This document shows, in pieces, positions 27,267 through 36,331 of a DNA stretch of 64,000 nt. Under the pieces are notes generated by a model. That model was not told where the DNA came from, did not search any database, and was given only the letters and a program-made list of their open reading frames with translations. A program made the position numbers and the translations under genes. Origin of the DNA: Metabacillus lacus. GTDB lineage: Bacteria > Bacillota > Bacilli > Bacillales > Bacillaceae. Location of the stretch: assembly GCF_009674805.1 (NCBI RefSeq), contig NZ_WKKI01000012.1:1-64000 (forward strand). The letters are read 5' to 3'. Numbering within the stretch: the first letter of the stretch is position 1; each line of letters opens with the position of its first letter.

Positions 27267-28271
27267 TTATTCAGTATTTTTACGGCTGTAAGCGGGGCGT
27301 GCATGCTCCAAGTGGACTTGAAGCTCTTCCTGAATGGTCAGCAGGCTTTCATCATCGGGTTCAAAATAATATACTCCGCCAATGTAGATGTCCTCGCCTT
27401 CCAGTGTCAGCTTATCAATGCTGGAGCCGGAAAATCCTGAATAGCTTCGCTGAAAAGAAAGTGCTTCTGAGATTCTCAGATTGCTATTCACATTTTGGCC
27501 GACATGATAGGCAATATCATCAATTTTCAAGAGGTTAGAAGGTGAAATGGCTTTATCAATGGCAGCAGAAATAATTTGTTTTTGTCTTTCGTTTCTGCCA
27601 AAGTCTCCGCGGGGATCACGCTTTCTCATTCTTGCATATGCCAAAGCTTCTTCGCCGTTCATCGTCTTAGGGCCTTCTGAAAAGTAAATTCTTTTTCCAG
27701 TTTCATCGCTTTTTTCCCAAAAGTCGAAAGGAACGTCTACTTCCACACCGTTCAGCTCGTCAACGATTTCTTTAAAGCCGTCAAAGCCGACAGTCGCATA
27801 ATAATCAATTGGTATCTCAAGAAGATCCTCTACCGTTTCTATCGTCAGGTCTTTCCCGCCGTATGCAAAGGTATGATTGATTTTAGTTTTTCGCTCTCTG
27901 CCTGGGACGCTCACACGTGTATCACGGGGAATGCTGAGCATTTTCATCGTTTTCTCTTTTGGATTCAGCGTCATCAAAATCAATGTATCACTGCGCCCGT
28001 CTGCTCCGCCTGTCGAATAGTCCTCCACTCCCATAATCAGGATGCTGACCGGATCTTTGGCAAGCTCAACTGCTTCTTCACGAAGCTTCGACTTTTCTCC
28101 GCGGTTTAGCTCTTCAAAGGATTGGTTGGCTGCATCATAAGCAGTGTAGGCGAGATAGGCGGCATAGCCCCCGACAATCAGGAAAGACAGGACGAATACC
28201 GTCAGCAATACGCGAAGCCACCTGATTTTTTTCTTTTTCTTCTTCTTATTGGATCTTCGTAAATCTGTCAT
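27267..28271 (-). CDS. LytR-CpsA-Psr (LCP) family wall polymer ligase
   Basis: A 334-residue membrane-anchored enzyme. A lysine-rich cytoplasmic start precedes one membrane helix (about 18-42). The LCP domain shows ILIMGVEDYSTGGADGRSDTLIL, SIPRDTRV and YARMRKRDPRGDFGRNERQ, holding the conserved Asp/Arg residues for pyrophosphate-lipid binding. LCP enzymes transfer teichoic acids or capsular and secondary wall polymers from undecaprenyl carriers to peptidoglycan. With the wbp operon close by, its product is a plausible donor. GAGGAG precedes its ATG. Confidence 0.9.
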   Translation of the reverse strand: MTDLRRSNKKKKKKKIRWLRVLLTVFVLSFLIVGGYAAYLAYTAYDAANQSFEELNRGEKSKLREEAVELAKDPVSILIMGVEDYSTGGADGRSDTLILMTLNPKEKTMKMLSIPRDTRVSVPGRERKTKINHTFAYGGKDLTIETVEDLLEIPIDYYATVGFDGFKEIVDELNGVEVDVPFDFWEKSDETGKRIYFSEGPKTMNGEEALAYARMRKRDPRGDFGRNERQKQIISAAIDKAISPSNLLKIDDIAYHVGQNVNSNLRISEALSFQRSYSGFSGSSIDKLTLEGEDIYIGGVYYFEPDDESLLTIQEELQVHLEHARPAYSRKNTE

Positions 28272-28284
28272 GAAATCTACTCCT

Positions 28285-28917
28285 CTAGATAGGCTGCTCT
28301 AAGTATGTGACTTCCCCTTCGGCCACGGTGCTTTTTCCATTGGTCAGCTCAGTCATCCACTCGCTGAACTCTCCTTTTTGGCCTTCTTCCACGTACACTT
28401 GAAATTCAACATCCTCTACATAAGAAATGTCTTTTATTGTATATATGGAAGATCTCAGCTCGTTCTCTATTTTTCCGAGCCAGGTATATTCAATTTTAAT
28501 ATGCATCACCCGCATCAGTGTTCTCTCTACGATGCCGATCGCATCCAAACCTTCCGAGACAGACTTTCCGTAAGCACGGATCAATCCGCCCGCCCCAAGC
28601 TTGATGCCGCCAAAGTAGCGGGTTACAACCACCACTGTGTCCTTCAGCTTCCTTTTCTTCAGGACTTCCAGCATCGGCACTCCGGCTGTTCCGCTTGGTT
28701 CGCCGTCATCATTGGCTTTTTGGATGGAATCGTGCTCGCCGATTAAATAGGCAGAGCAGTTATGATTTGCATTATGATGTTTTTTCTTGATTTCCTGAAT
28801 GAACGCCTGTGCGTCTTCTTCCCTTTCAGCACGCTTTGCATAACAAATAAAACGTGATTTTTGAATGGTAATCTCATGCTCTCCGTACTCTTTTACTGTA
28901 TAATAATGAGAAAGCAC
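28285..28917 (-). CDS. yvyE: YigZ/IMPACT-family protein YvyE
   Basis: A 210-residue protein. A near-perfect AGGAGGTG at 28925-28932 selects GTG 28917, so upstream residues in the open frame are not part of it. The N-terminal UPF0029/IMPACT domain has SRFICYAKR, NHNCSAYLIG, DDGEPSGTAG and TRYFGGIKLGAGGL; a smaller C-terminal alpha/beta domain follows. The family may bind translation factors or ribosomes, but no reaction is established. It is divergent from degS across the repeat cluster, as in B. subtilis. Confidence 0.9.
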   Translation of the reverse strand: MLSHYYTVKEYGEHEITIQKSRFICYAKRAEREEDAQAFIQEIKKKHHNANHNCSAYLIGEHDSIQKANDDGEPSGTAGVPMLEVLKKRKLKDTVVVVTRYFGGIKLGAGGLIRAYGKSVSEGLDAIGIVERTLMRVMHIKIEYTWLGKIENELRSSIYTIKDISYVEDVEFQVYVEEGQKGEFSEWMTELTNGKSTVAEGEVTYLEQPI

Positions 28918-29067
28918 GCTTATACACCTCCTAGCGGACAATTTGTATATCGAAACCGAAAGCATTTCGATGTAAAGTCTGGACTATTGTATCTGTTATT
29001 TTGTTCAAAGTAGCCTTTATACTAATTTGTGTACTTTTATTGAAAGATCCTATAGAAACTGACTTCA

Positions 29068-29868
29068 AAGCATAAAGCTGAGACAAGCAGGAAGCGAAAG
29101 GGTATACATAAGGAAGGGTGTCGCTTTTTACCCGTTTCTGTTCAAGGTATTCATGCTGGTCGGAGCCCGACAGGATGTCGAGTCATGCGTTGCCACAGGA
29201 CGTGGCGCTTTTAGCATGACATCCTTAATAAGGCGCCTTCCGCTTTTCGTTGTCCAGCTCCGGCAGCCAGGCCCTCGAGGTCATAAGTCAATCATCTCAA
29301 AAGGCAAAAAGCGCCTTTAGAGATGCTCGCCTTATGCTGGTCGAAGGCCGACAGGATGTCGGACAGTCATGCGTTGCCACAGGACGTGGCGCTTTTAGCA
29401 TGACATCCTTAATAAGGCGCCCTGCGCATTTCCTTGTCCAGCTCCACCGGCCAGCCGCTCGAGGTCATAAGTCAATCATCTCAAAAGGCAAAAAGCGCCT
29501 TTAGAGATGCTCGCCTTATGCTGGTCGAAGGCCGACAGGATGTCGGACAGTCATGCGTTGCCACAGGACGTGGCGCTTTTAGCAAGACATCCTTGGTTTG
29601 TGTTTTCTACCTTGTCCAGCTCCACCGGCTAGGCCCTCGAGGTCATAAGCCAATCATCTCAAAAAGGCAAAGAGCGCCTTTTAGAGATGCTCGTCTTATG
29701 CTGGTCGGGCCTGACAAGCCGGTTCCGCTTTTCGTTCTTGTCCAGCTCCGGGCGCCAGGCCTTCGAGGTCATAAGCTGTCTAGGCCATAAGGGCAAAAAG
29801 CGCCCTTACGTCCAAGCCATCTTATGCTTGTCAGGCCTGTGCAGGCGCCCTCCGCTTTTCTGGTCATT
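29068..29868. repeat. Cluster of structured intergenic repeats between yvyE and degS
   Basis: Four near-identical copies are marked by TTGTCCAGCTCC at 29250, 29434, 29612 and 29738, with a partial copy from about 29140. A full unit is about 180 bp and contains nested inverted repeats. CATCTCAAAAGGC pairs with GCCTTTAGAGATG, CCGACAGGATGTCGG folds on itself, and GTCATGC / TTGCCAC pair with GTGGCG / AGCATGAC. The conserved core ending in CTCGAGGTCATAAG is of a kind I know as common in Bacillaceae intergenic DNA. The rest of 28918-29946 holds the degS leader. No gene is supported here; short frames through it repeat with the unit. Confidence 0.88.
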
Positions 29869-29946
29869 CTTTCATTATAAAGCGACAGTATTTTCACTTC
29901 AATAAATTTTTGATGCCTTTGAGCTGCATCGATGGGGGTAATTGGC

Positions 29947-31107
29947 ATGGCTTCCAATAAGCTGGATAGCAGGCTGCTGGATGACATTATTGGCAAGATG
30001 GTCACAACTGTTGATTCCAGCAAGGATGAGATATTTCAAATTGGCGAACATAGCCGCCAGCAGTATGAATCGCTTGTAGAAGAGCTGAAGGATATAAAAG
30101 AACAGGTAACAGATGTGATTGACAGCGGGGACAAGCTAGAAGTGCATGCCCGCCTGGCCAGAAAGAGATTGTCGGAGGTTAGCAAACATTTTGACAGGTT
30201 CAGCGAGGATGAAATTCGTGACGCCTATGAGAAAGCTCATACGCTTCAGGTAGAGCTAAGCATGATGCAGCAGCGCGAAAAGCAGCTGCGCGACAGGCGG
30301 GATGATTTAGAGCGGAGGCTTCTGGGCCTTCAGGAGATTATTGAAAGATCAGAATCGCTTGTGGGTCAAATTTCAGTTGTGCTGAATTACTTGAATCAAG
30401 ATTTAAGGCAGGTTGGCATTCTTTTGGAAGATGCCCAGCAAAAGCAGGACTTTGGACTGCGAATTATAGAAGCGCAGGAAGAAGAACGCAAAAGGGTGTC
30501 CCGTGAAATTCATGACGGACCAGCGCAAATGCTCGCAAATGTAATGATGCGGTCAGAGCTGATTGAGCGCATTTTCAGGGAGCGGGGAACCGAAGAAGGC
30601 TTTGGGGAAATCCGCAGCCTGCGCCAAAACGTCCGCAATGCTTTGTATGAAGTCCGCAGAATTATCTACGACCTTAGGCCAATGGCACTAGATGACCTTG
30701 GACTCATCCCGACATTGCGAAAATATCTTCATACAATAGAAGATTATGACGGAAGTACAAAGATCCTGTTTACAAGTGTTGGTGCCGGGGAAGAGAGACG
30801 GCTTCCTTCCCGCTTTGAGGTCGCCCTGTTCCGAATGGCTCAGGAGGCAGTGACAAACGCCTTGAAACATGCGGAAGCAAAGGAAATTTCAGTAAAAGTT
30901 GAAGTTAACTCAGAAAATGTCATTCTTATCATTAAAGATAATGGAAAAGGGTTTGAATTGGGAGAAATCAAGACAAAAGAAGTGAAATCTTTCGGGCTGC
31001 TCGGAATGGGCGAGAGAGTGGAACTGCTGAACGGGAAGATGACAATCGACTCAAAGGTAGGCCTTGGGACATTTATTATGATTCAGGTACCGCTCATTCT
31101 TCAATAA
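29947..31107 (+). CDS. degS: Sensor histidine kinase DegS
   Basis: A 386-residue cytoplasmic kinase (385 in B. subtilis). GGGGG at 29934 selects ATG 29947 over 29932. A long N-terminal coiled-coil sensor part (about 1-180) precedes the HisKA_3 box SREIHDGPAQMLAN with the phosphorylated His, then a HATPase domain with AVTNALKHAEA, DNGKGF and GLLGMGER. It phosphorylates DegU to control exoenzymes, competence and motility. It is followed 69 bases later by degU. Confidence 0.97.
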   Translation: MASNKLDSRLLDDIIGKMVTTVDSSKDEIFQIGEHSRQQYESLVEELKDIKEQVTDVIDSGDKLEVHARLARKRLSEVSKHFDRFSEDEIRDAYEKAHTLQVELSMMQQREKQLRDRRDDLERRLLGLQEIIERSESLVGQISVVLNYLNQDLRQVGILLEDAQQKQDFGLRIIEAQEEERKRVSREIHDGPAQMLANVMMRSELIERIFRERGTEEGFGEIRSLRQNVRNALYEVRRIIYDLRPMALDDLGLIPTLRKYLHTIEDYDGSTKILFTSVGAGEERRLPSRFEVALFRMAQEAVTNALKHAEAKEISVKVEVNSENVILIIKDNGKGFELGEIKTKEVKSFGLLGMGERVELLNGKMTIDSKVGLGTFIMIQVPLILQ

Positions 31108-31176
31108 CCTAGATATATGTTCCCATTGACGCAGGGAAGTTCCGATAGAATACTATGAACATAGGGAGGCGTGAGC

Positions 31177-31860
31177 ATGAAGACTAGAATAACAATTATA
31201 GACGATCATCAACTTTTCCGTGAAGGAGTAAAAAGAATCCTCGACTTTGAACCAAGCTTTGAAGTTGTTGCGGAGGGCGATGATGGAGACGAAGCACTAA
31301 GACTGGTAGAAGAGCACAAGCCTGATGTTGTGATTATGGACATCAATATGCCGAACGTGAACGGAGTGGAAGCAACAAGACAGCTTGTTGAAGCCAATCC
31401 AGAAACAAAGGTTATTATCCTATCCATACATGATGATGAAAACTACGTAACGCATGCGCTGAAAACCGGTGCCCGCGGATATCTGTTAAAAGAAATGGAC
31501 GCTGACACACTGATTGAAGCTGTTAAGGTTGTAGCGGATGGAGGCTCTTATCTGCATCCGAAAGTAACACATAACCTTGTGAACGAATTCCGCCGTCTTG
31601 CTACAAGCGGAGGATCGGGCGGAGGGCATCATATTCAGCCTGAAATCCGCAGGCCGCTGCATATTTTGACGCGCCGCGAATGTGAAGTTCTTCAAATGCT
31701 TGCTGACGGAAAAAGCAACCGCGGTATAGGGGAAGCTTTGTTTATCAGCGAAAAAACAGTTAAAAACCATGTAAGTAATATCCTTCAAAAAATGAATGTA
31801 AATGACCGTACACAAGCAGTAGTCGTTGCCATTAAAAACGGCTGGGTGGAAGTTCGGTAA
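31177..31860 (+). CDS. degU: Response regulator DegU
   Basis: A 227-residue NarL-type regulator. GGGAGG at 31164 selects ATG 31177. The receiver domain has D9, D10, phospho-acceptor D55 in [13 protein letters not shown], and K in the LLKEMDADT loop. The C-terminal LuxR-type helix-turn-helix reads [40 protein letters not shown] in outline, close to B. subtilis DegU. Unphosphorylated DegU aids comK expression; the phosphorylated form drives secreted enzymes and represses motility in B. subtilis. Confidence 0.97.
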   Translation: MKTRITIIDDHQLFREGVKRILDFEPSFEVVAEGDDGDEALRLVEEHKPDVVIMDINMPNVNGVEATRQLVEANPETKVIILSIHDDENYVTHALKTGARGYLLKEMDADTLIEAVKVVADGGSYLHPKVTHNLVNEFRRLATSGGSGGGHHIQPEIRRPLHILTRRECEVLQMLADGKSNRGIGEALFISEKTVKNHVSNILQKMNVNDRTQAVVVAIKNGWVEVR

Positions 31861-31875
31861 TTCGATAAATATCTA

Positions 31876-31922
31876 CAGGGGCAGGTTCCCATGCATAAAT
31901 GCATCGGCGCCATGCCCTTTTT
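31876..31922 (+). terminator. Probable terminator after degU
   Basis: GGGGCA pairs with TGCCC around an inner ATGCATAAATGCAT palindrome, then TTTTTC. Confidence 0.6.
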
Positions 31923-32049
31923 CTATAGTTTCTAAACCTTTTTCCCTTCCCTTTCACAAAATCTTAATGAAAATTTATATCTTCTTCTATAGAATAGATA
32001 GTATGATACTAGATAGATAAATTCTATTGTGAGGCAGGTTCTGTTTGAA

Positions 32050-32892
32050 ATGAAAACTGCAATCGTAACCGATAGTACAGCTTATATTCCGGAAGAGCTG
32101 CGAAACAAGCATGATATACATATGATCCCTTTGAGTGTCAATTTTGGAGGAGAAACCTATCAAGAGGAAGTCCAAATCTCCGCAGCAGATTTTTATGAAG
32201 AATTAAAGAACAGAGAAGACCTTCCCACAACATCACAGCCGCCAATCGGACAGTTTCTCGATTTATTTGATCGTTTGTCCAAAGATTACGATGCTGTAAT
32301 CAGCGTTCATCTTTCAAGCGAAATCAGCGGTACATATAATGGAGCAGCGGCAGCAGCAGAGATGCTGGAAGGAATGAAAATATATCCTTTTGATTCAGAA
32401 ATCAGCTGTATGGTTCAGGGCTTCTACGCAATCGAGGCGGCAGAAATGGCGAAAGCTGGAGTTTCCCCGCAAGATATTTTGAACAGGCTGAATGAAATGA
32501 AAGTAAGCATGCGTGCTTATTTTATGGTGGATGATCTTACAAATTTGCAGCGCGGCGGGCGTCTCAGCGGCGCGCAGGCACTTATCGGAAGTCTGCTGCA
32601 GGTAAAGCCAATTCTCCATTTTGTTGACAAGAAAATTGTGCCGTTTGAAAAAATCCGCACAAAGAAAAGAGCGCTGAGCAGGGTATATGACCTATTTCGT
32701 GAAGATGCGGCCCTTGGAATTCCCATGAAAGCAGTGGTGATTCATGCCAATCGTCCCCAGGAGGCAGAACTAATGAAAGCGGAGCTGCAGGTGACCTATC
32801 CTCATGTTGAATTTGAAATCGGTTATTTTGGCCCTGTCATCGGGACCCATCTTGGTGAAGGTGCTTTAGGACTGGGCTGGTATAAAAAGTGA
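32050..32892 (+). CDS. DegV-family fatty-acid-binding protein
   Basis: A 280-residue EDD-fold protein. The N-terminus reads TAIVTDSTAYIPEE; TSQPPIGQF, SSEISGTYNGA and RGGRLSG are family hallmarks. DegV proteins bind fatty acids; relatives (FakB) pass them to a FakA kinase for phospholipid synthesis. The start is taken as ATG 32050 by homology. The ribosome site is weak and GTG 32029 is possible. It stands alone between terminators in the degSU-comF interval, as in B. subtilis. Confidence 0.88.
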   Translation: MKTAIVTDSTAYIPEELRNKHDIHMIPLSVNFGGETYQEEVQISAADFYEELKNREDLPTTSQPPIGQFLDLFDRLSKDYDAVISVHLSSEISGTYNGAAAAAEMLEGMKIYPFDSEISCMVQGFYAIEAAEMAKAGVSPQDILNRLNEMKVSMRAYFMVDDLTNLQRGGRLSGAQALIGSLLQVKPILHFVDKKIVPFEKIRTKKRALSRVYDLFREDAALGIPMKAVVIHANRPQEAELMKAELQVTYPHVEFEIGYFGPVIGTHLGEGALGLGWYKK

Positions 32893-32910
32893 AAATTTTG
32901 TTATGAAGGC

Positions 32911-32940
32911 GCACTATGAATATTCTCATAGTGCTTTTTT
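32911..32940 (+). terminator. Rho-independent terminator after the DegV gene
   Basis: GCACTATGA pairs with TCATAGTGC around six bases, followed by TTTTTT. Confidence 0.88.
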
Positions 32941-33063
32941 ACTAATTTACACCTGGTTCCAATGGCATATTTTGTAAAACGCTACCGAAAACCTAGAAAT
33001 ATTATCTAGACAAAGGGTATATATTCCAACATAATACAGAAGACGAAAGGAGATTGATGACTT

Positions 33064-33255
33064 ATGGTACTTCAGCGAAATGAGCAAAAACAGCGAACAT
33101 ACAAGCATTGGACAACTCTTGAGGATAAGAGGCTTATTCAGCTTCGCGAGAGTGGAATGCGGTACAGGCAAATAGCTGAAAAGCTGAAAAGAACTCCTCT
33201 CAGCGTAGAAAAAAGATATCGAAAAATTACCAATCCAAACTATATGATGGACTAG
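33064..33255 (+). CDS. Small SANT/Myb-like protein upstream of comFA
   Basis: A 63-residue basic protein. The core YKHWTTLEDKRLIQLRESG, then YRQIAEKLKRTPLSVEKRYRKI, has the spaced aromatic residues and three-helix pattern of a SANT/Myb-like DNA-binding domain, as in RsfA-type regulators. GAAAGGAG lies 12 bases before ATG 33064. Its stop is one base from the comFA start, so the two are co-transcribed. I do not know a characterised equivalent in the B. subtilis comF operon. A role in regulating comF is possible but inferred. Confidence 0.7.
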   Translation: MVLQRNEQKQRTYKHWTTLEDKRLIQLRESGMRYRQIAEKLKRTPLSVEKRYRKITNPNYMMD

Positions 33256-33256
33256 C

Positions 33257-34732
33257 ATGAAATTTATCTTATCCCAAGGTAAATTACTCTCTTCAATTTC
33301 CAACCATTCAAATGGCAGGCCAATTTCAACATTTTCCGCACTGCCTCATCTTCCATTAACACAGAATTATCCTTTTTCACAAAGTCTTCAGAGTTTTCTG
33401 TACGGCAGAAAGCTGCTGATGGACGAGCTGCCGTTTCCTCTAGAGGAAATTCAAACACATTATGAAAATGGTTATATCTCCTATGGATACGGCGTTATTC
33501 AAAAGGGACGCAAAGCTTTCTGCTGCAGATGCGGAAACGAGGAAGCAGCACTTTTTGCCTCCTTTCCTTGCAGCAGATGCAATGAGGACTGCACCTATTG
33601 CAGAAGTTGCTTGATGATGGGCCGGGTAAGTGAATGCACGCCGCTTCTCACCTGGAGGGGGCCGCAGCCGTCAGAAGTTAACGGCAACCCTGCGCTCGCT
33701 TGGAATGGTGTGCTTTCACCGGGACAGCAGACTGCCTCCAGCAGGATGGTGAGTGCAATAAAATCACGATCAAAGCTGCTGATCTGGGCAGTTTGCGGGG
33801 CAGGTAAAACAGAAATTCTGTTTGAAGGCATAGAATATGCTCTTCAAAAAGGGCTCAGAGTCTGCATTGCTACGCCACGAACAGATGTAGTGCTCGAGAT
33901 CGCCCCGCGACTAGCAAAGGTTTTTCCGGGTACAAAGGTTGCCGCTTTGTATGGCGGCAGCGAAGACAGATTTCAACATGCTCCTCTTACCATCTCAACA
34001 ACTCATCAGCTTCTTCGCTTTCAGCATAGCTTTGATGTGCTGGTCATTGATGAAGTAGATGCCTTTCCTTATTCCGCAGATATTACTCTTCATTATGCCG
34101 CAAACGCTGCAAGAAAAGAAAAAAGCGCCCTGATCTACTTGTCTGCTACTCCTGATAAAGCTCTGCAGCGTCAAGCAAGCAGAGGAAAGCTTCCCTTTGT
34201 TAAAATCCCACGCCGTTTTCATCATCATCCGCTGCCTGTGCCTTTCTTTTACTGGTGCGGCAATTGGAAAAGTAAGCTGAAGCAGGGAAAGCTGCCAAAC
34301 AACCTGCTAAGCTTTCTGGAGACTCAGCAAACTGCGCAAAAGCCCCTTTTTCTGTTTGTCCCTACTGTAAAAACCCTGTCAGCGATTGTACCTGTTCTGA
34401 AGAAGTTGTTTCCCGCAGTGGAAGGAGTTCACTCTCAGGATCCGCAGCGAAAAGAAAAGGTTGAATCCTTCCGTGAAGGAAAAGTGACCATTCTTGTCAC
34501 AACAACAATACTGGAAAGAGGCGTGACAGTCCCTTTTGCAGATGTGGCGGTGCTGGGAGCGGAGGATGATATTTTTACAGAAAGTGCGCTTGTCCAGATT
34601 TCCGGGAGAGTCGGGCGCCATCCGGACTGTCCGGATGGAAAGGTCTACTTTTACCATTACGGAAAAACGGAGAATATGATAGCTGCAAAAAAACACATCG
34701 AAAGAATGAATGATCTTGCACAGGGAGAATGA
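33257..34732 (+). CDS. comFA: Competence DNA-uptake ATPase ComFA
   Basis: A 491-residue DEAD-box helicase-like ATPase (463 in B. subtilis). The N-terminal four-cysteine Zn region has CCRCGNEE and CNEDCTYCRSCLMMGRVSE. Walker A is WAVCGAGKTE, motif II is VIDEVDAFPYSAD, motif III is YLSATPDK, and motif VI is QISGRVGRH. It drives single-stranded DNA import through ComEC. The N-terminus is longer than the homologue; the ATG at 33257 has a poor ribosome site and may rely on coupling to the small gene one base upstream. Confidence 0.95.
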   Translation: MKFILSQGKLLSSISNHSNGRPISTFSALPHLPLTQNYPFSQSLQSFLYGRKLLMDELPFPLEEIQTHYENGYISYGYGVIQKGRKAFCCRCGNEEAALFASFPCSRCNEDCTYCRSCLMMGRVSECTPLLTWRGPQPSEVNGNPALAWNGVLSPGQQTASSRMVSAIKSRSKLLIWAVCGAGKTEILFEGIEYALQKGLRVCIATPRTDVVLEIAPRLAKVFPGTKVAALYGGSEDRFQHAPLTISTTHQLLRFQHSFDVLVIDEVDAFPYSADITLHYAANAARKEKSALIYLSATPDKALQRQASRGKLPFVKIPRRFHHHPLPVPFFYWCGNWKSKLKQGKLPNNLLSFLETQQTAQKPLFLFVPTVKTLSAIVPVLKKLFPAVEGVHSQDPQRKEKVESFREGKVTILVTTTILERGVTVPFADVAVLGAEDDIFTESALVQISGRVGRHPDCPDGKVYFYHYGKTENMIAAKKHIERMNDLAQGE

Positions 34733-34819
34733 CTATTCTACCAATTTAACATCAATATATTTCCAATAACTGCGCTTTATGCAATAATGAGGGAAAATAA
34801 AGTACAGGAGGTGTTTGCT

Positions 34820-35125
34820 CTGATTTACAATGTCATGGAGCAGATTATGATCGATTTATTTGACGAATACAGAGACCGCCTTGGAATGAAATGTACCTGC
34901 AGCCGCTGCCAAAGTGATGTGCTGGCACTTGCCCTGAATAAAACGCCTCCTAGATATATCTCTCAACAGGATAAAGCTGCCTATGTGAAAGCGGAATTTG
35001 TTGACAAGCAGGAGATGACAACTCTTTTGGTCAAGCTTGCAGAATGCTCTAAAATTGTCTCTGATCAGCCTTACTGCAGAAAAAGCGGGGTGGCGGAAAA
35101 TTCAGTGCCTTATTTGTACAGATAG
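34820..35125 (+). CDS. comFB: Late competence protein ComFB
   Basis: About 101 residues. A strong AGGAGGTG (34806-34813) lies six bases before CTG 34820, giving an N-terminus (M)IYNVMEQIMIDLFDEY. The in-frame ATG at 34787 has no ribosome site and the site itself would be inside the coding region. The CTCSRCQSDVLALALN motif with paired cysteines is the ComFB signature (Zn binding). The protein belongs to the comF operon. Its role in transformation is minor or unclear in B. subtilis; related proteins bind cyclic dinucleotides. Confidence 0.85.
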   Translation: MIYNVMEQIMIDLFDEYRDRLGMKCTCSRCQSDVLALALNKTPPRYISQQDKAAYVKAEFVDKQEMTTLLVKLAECSKIVSDQPYCRKSGVAENSVPYLYR

Positions 35126-35783
35126 CCTTACTGTAACGGTCTCTTGGCGCAGCCTCCTTTTTCTGGAGAAAGAAAAGCGAATTTGCGAAGAATGCAGCGC
35201 TCAGCTTCTCCCGATTTCTGGAACAGTCTGCAAAAAATGCTGCAGGCCCCAAGAAACAGAAAGTCTCTGCGATGATTGCAGCATTTGGGAAGAAACAGAG
35301 GAGTTTCGCGATATGCTTCAAAGGAACGTGTCTCTTTTCAGCTACACTCCTTTTATGAAAGAAGTGCTATCCACCTATAAATTCCGCGGTGATGCGGAGC
35401 TTGCGAAAATATTTCAACCTCTTATGGTCAAAGCGTATCAGCAGCATTTCTCCTCCTTAAAACCTCTGCTTCTTCCCATTCCACTCAGCCCTCAGCGATT
35501 ATATGAACGCGGCTACAATCAGTCAGAACTCCTGATAGCCCCCTTGCTCAGAAACAGCACTTCTTCTCCCCTTATTAGAATAAGCAGTGAAAAACAATCC
35601 AAAAAAACAAAAAAAGAACGCATGCAGGTACTTCCTTTCAAACTCTCTGGACAAATTCCCCAAAGACCAATTCTTCTGATCGACGACATTTATACGACAG
35701 GGGCCACGCTTCATCATACAGCTAAGCTGTTGAGAGATAATGGAGCTTCCGAAGTTTATTCTCTTACGCTGATACGAAGCTAA
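35037..35783 (+). CDS. comFC: Competence protein ComFC (phosphoribosyltransferase-like)
   Basis: A ComF/GntX-family protein with an N-terminal Zn region (CLICTDS, CEECSAQ, CKKCCRP, CDDCS) and a PRTase-type fold with the PRPP loop VLLIDDIYTTGATLHH-like (LLIDDIYTTGAT). It acts in DNA uptake with ComFA. The start is unsettled: the frame is open from TTG 35037 but without a ribosome site. Homology to the B. subtilis start suggests initiation near ATT 35100, after GGGGTGG, inside the comFB end. No ATG or GTG lies in the right place. Confidence 0.88.
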   Translation: MQNALKLSLISLTAEKAGWRKIQCLICTDSLTVTVSWRSLLFLEKEKRICEECSAQLLPISGTVCKKCCRPQETESLCDDCSIWEETEEFRDMLQRNVSLFSYTPFMKEVLSTYKFRGDAELAKIFQPLMVKAYQQHFSSLKPLLLPIPLSPQRLYERGYNQSELLIAPLLRNSTSSPLIRISSEKQSKKTKKERMQVLPFKLSGQIPQRPILLIDDIYTTGATLHHTAKLLRDNGASEVYSLTLIRS

Positions 35784-35839
35784 ACGTTTTCCGCTTTCTG
35801 CCGATAATAAAGATATAGTAAGATGTAGGAGAAGAGTGA

Positions 35840-36262
35840 ATGAACAATTTAGAAAACTGTCCTCAATGCTTTCAAGTTTTTGTGAAAAATAATCTGCAAA
35901 CCGTCTGCAATGACTGCTTTCAGGAAGAAGAGCAGCTCTTTCAGAGGGTATATATATTTTTAAAAAAACGGAACAACCGCTCCAGCACCCTTTCTGAAAC
36001 TTCAGAGGCAACTGAAGTAAAGGAAGATCTGATTCTCAAGTTTATCCGCCAAGGCAGAATTCAGCTTTCCAACTTTCCGAATCTGGGCTATCCTTGTGAA
36101 AAATGCGGAACTCTCATTCGCGAGGGTAAACTGTGCTGCAGCTGTAAATCCAGCTTAACCAATCAGATCCGTCAAATGGAACGGGAAGAAGAGCATAAAA
36201 AAGAGCGAAACGAATTGTCGAAATCAGCCACTTTCTATGCCAATAAGCCCAAAAGCATCTAA
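35840..36262 (+). CDS. yvyF: Flagellar operon protein YvyF
   Basis: A 140-residue protein of the TIGR03826/YvyF family. The N-terminal zinc-finger-like LENCPQCFQVFVKNN and CNDCFQEEE is followed by a central helical part. A second set of cysteines follows (CEKCGTLIREGKLCCSC), and the tail is charged. It lies between comFC and flgM, exactly as in B. subtilis. Its role is unknown; a link to flagellar gene control is inferred only from position. Confidence 0.88.
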   Translation: MNNLENCPQCFQVFVKNNLQTVCNDCFQEEEQLFQRVYIFLKKRNNRSSTLSETSEATEVKEDLILKFIRQGRIQLSNFPNLGYPCEKCGTLIREGKLCCSCKSSLTNQIRQMEREEEHKKERNELSKSATFYANKPKSI

Positions 36263-36267
36263 ACTGC

Positions 36268-36294
36268 TAAACTAGCTGGAGCATCAGTCGATAA
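36268..36294 (+). promoter_or_regulatory. SigD promoter upstream of flgM
   Basis: TAAA (36268), 15 bases, then GTCGATAA (36287), close to the consensus TAAA-N15-GCCGATAT. It sits 37 bases before flgM, which is a SigD target in B. subtilis. Confidence 0.7.
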
Positions 36295-36331
36295 GTATGA
36301 TATCAGCATATATGAAAGGAATGATACTGCC

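Noticed and set aside
29250-29905. Repeated open frames with shared peptide sequence
   Set aside because: The similarity comes from the DNA repeat unit; no ribosome sites and no sensible protein.
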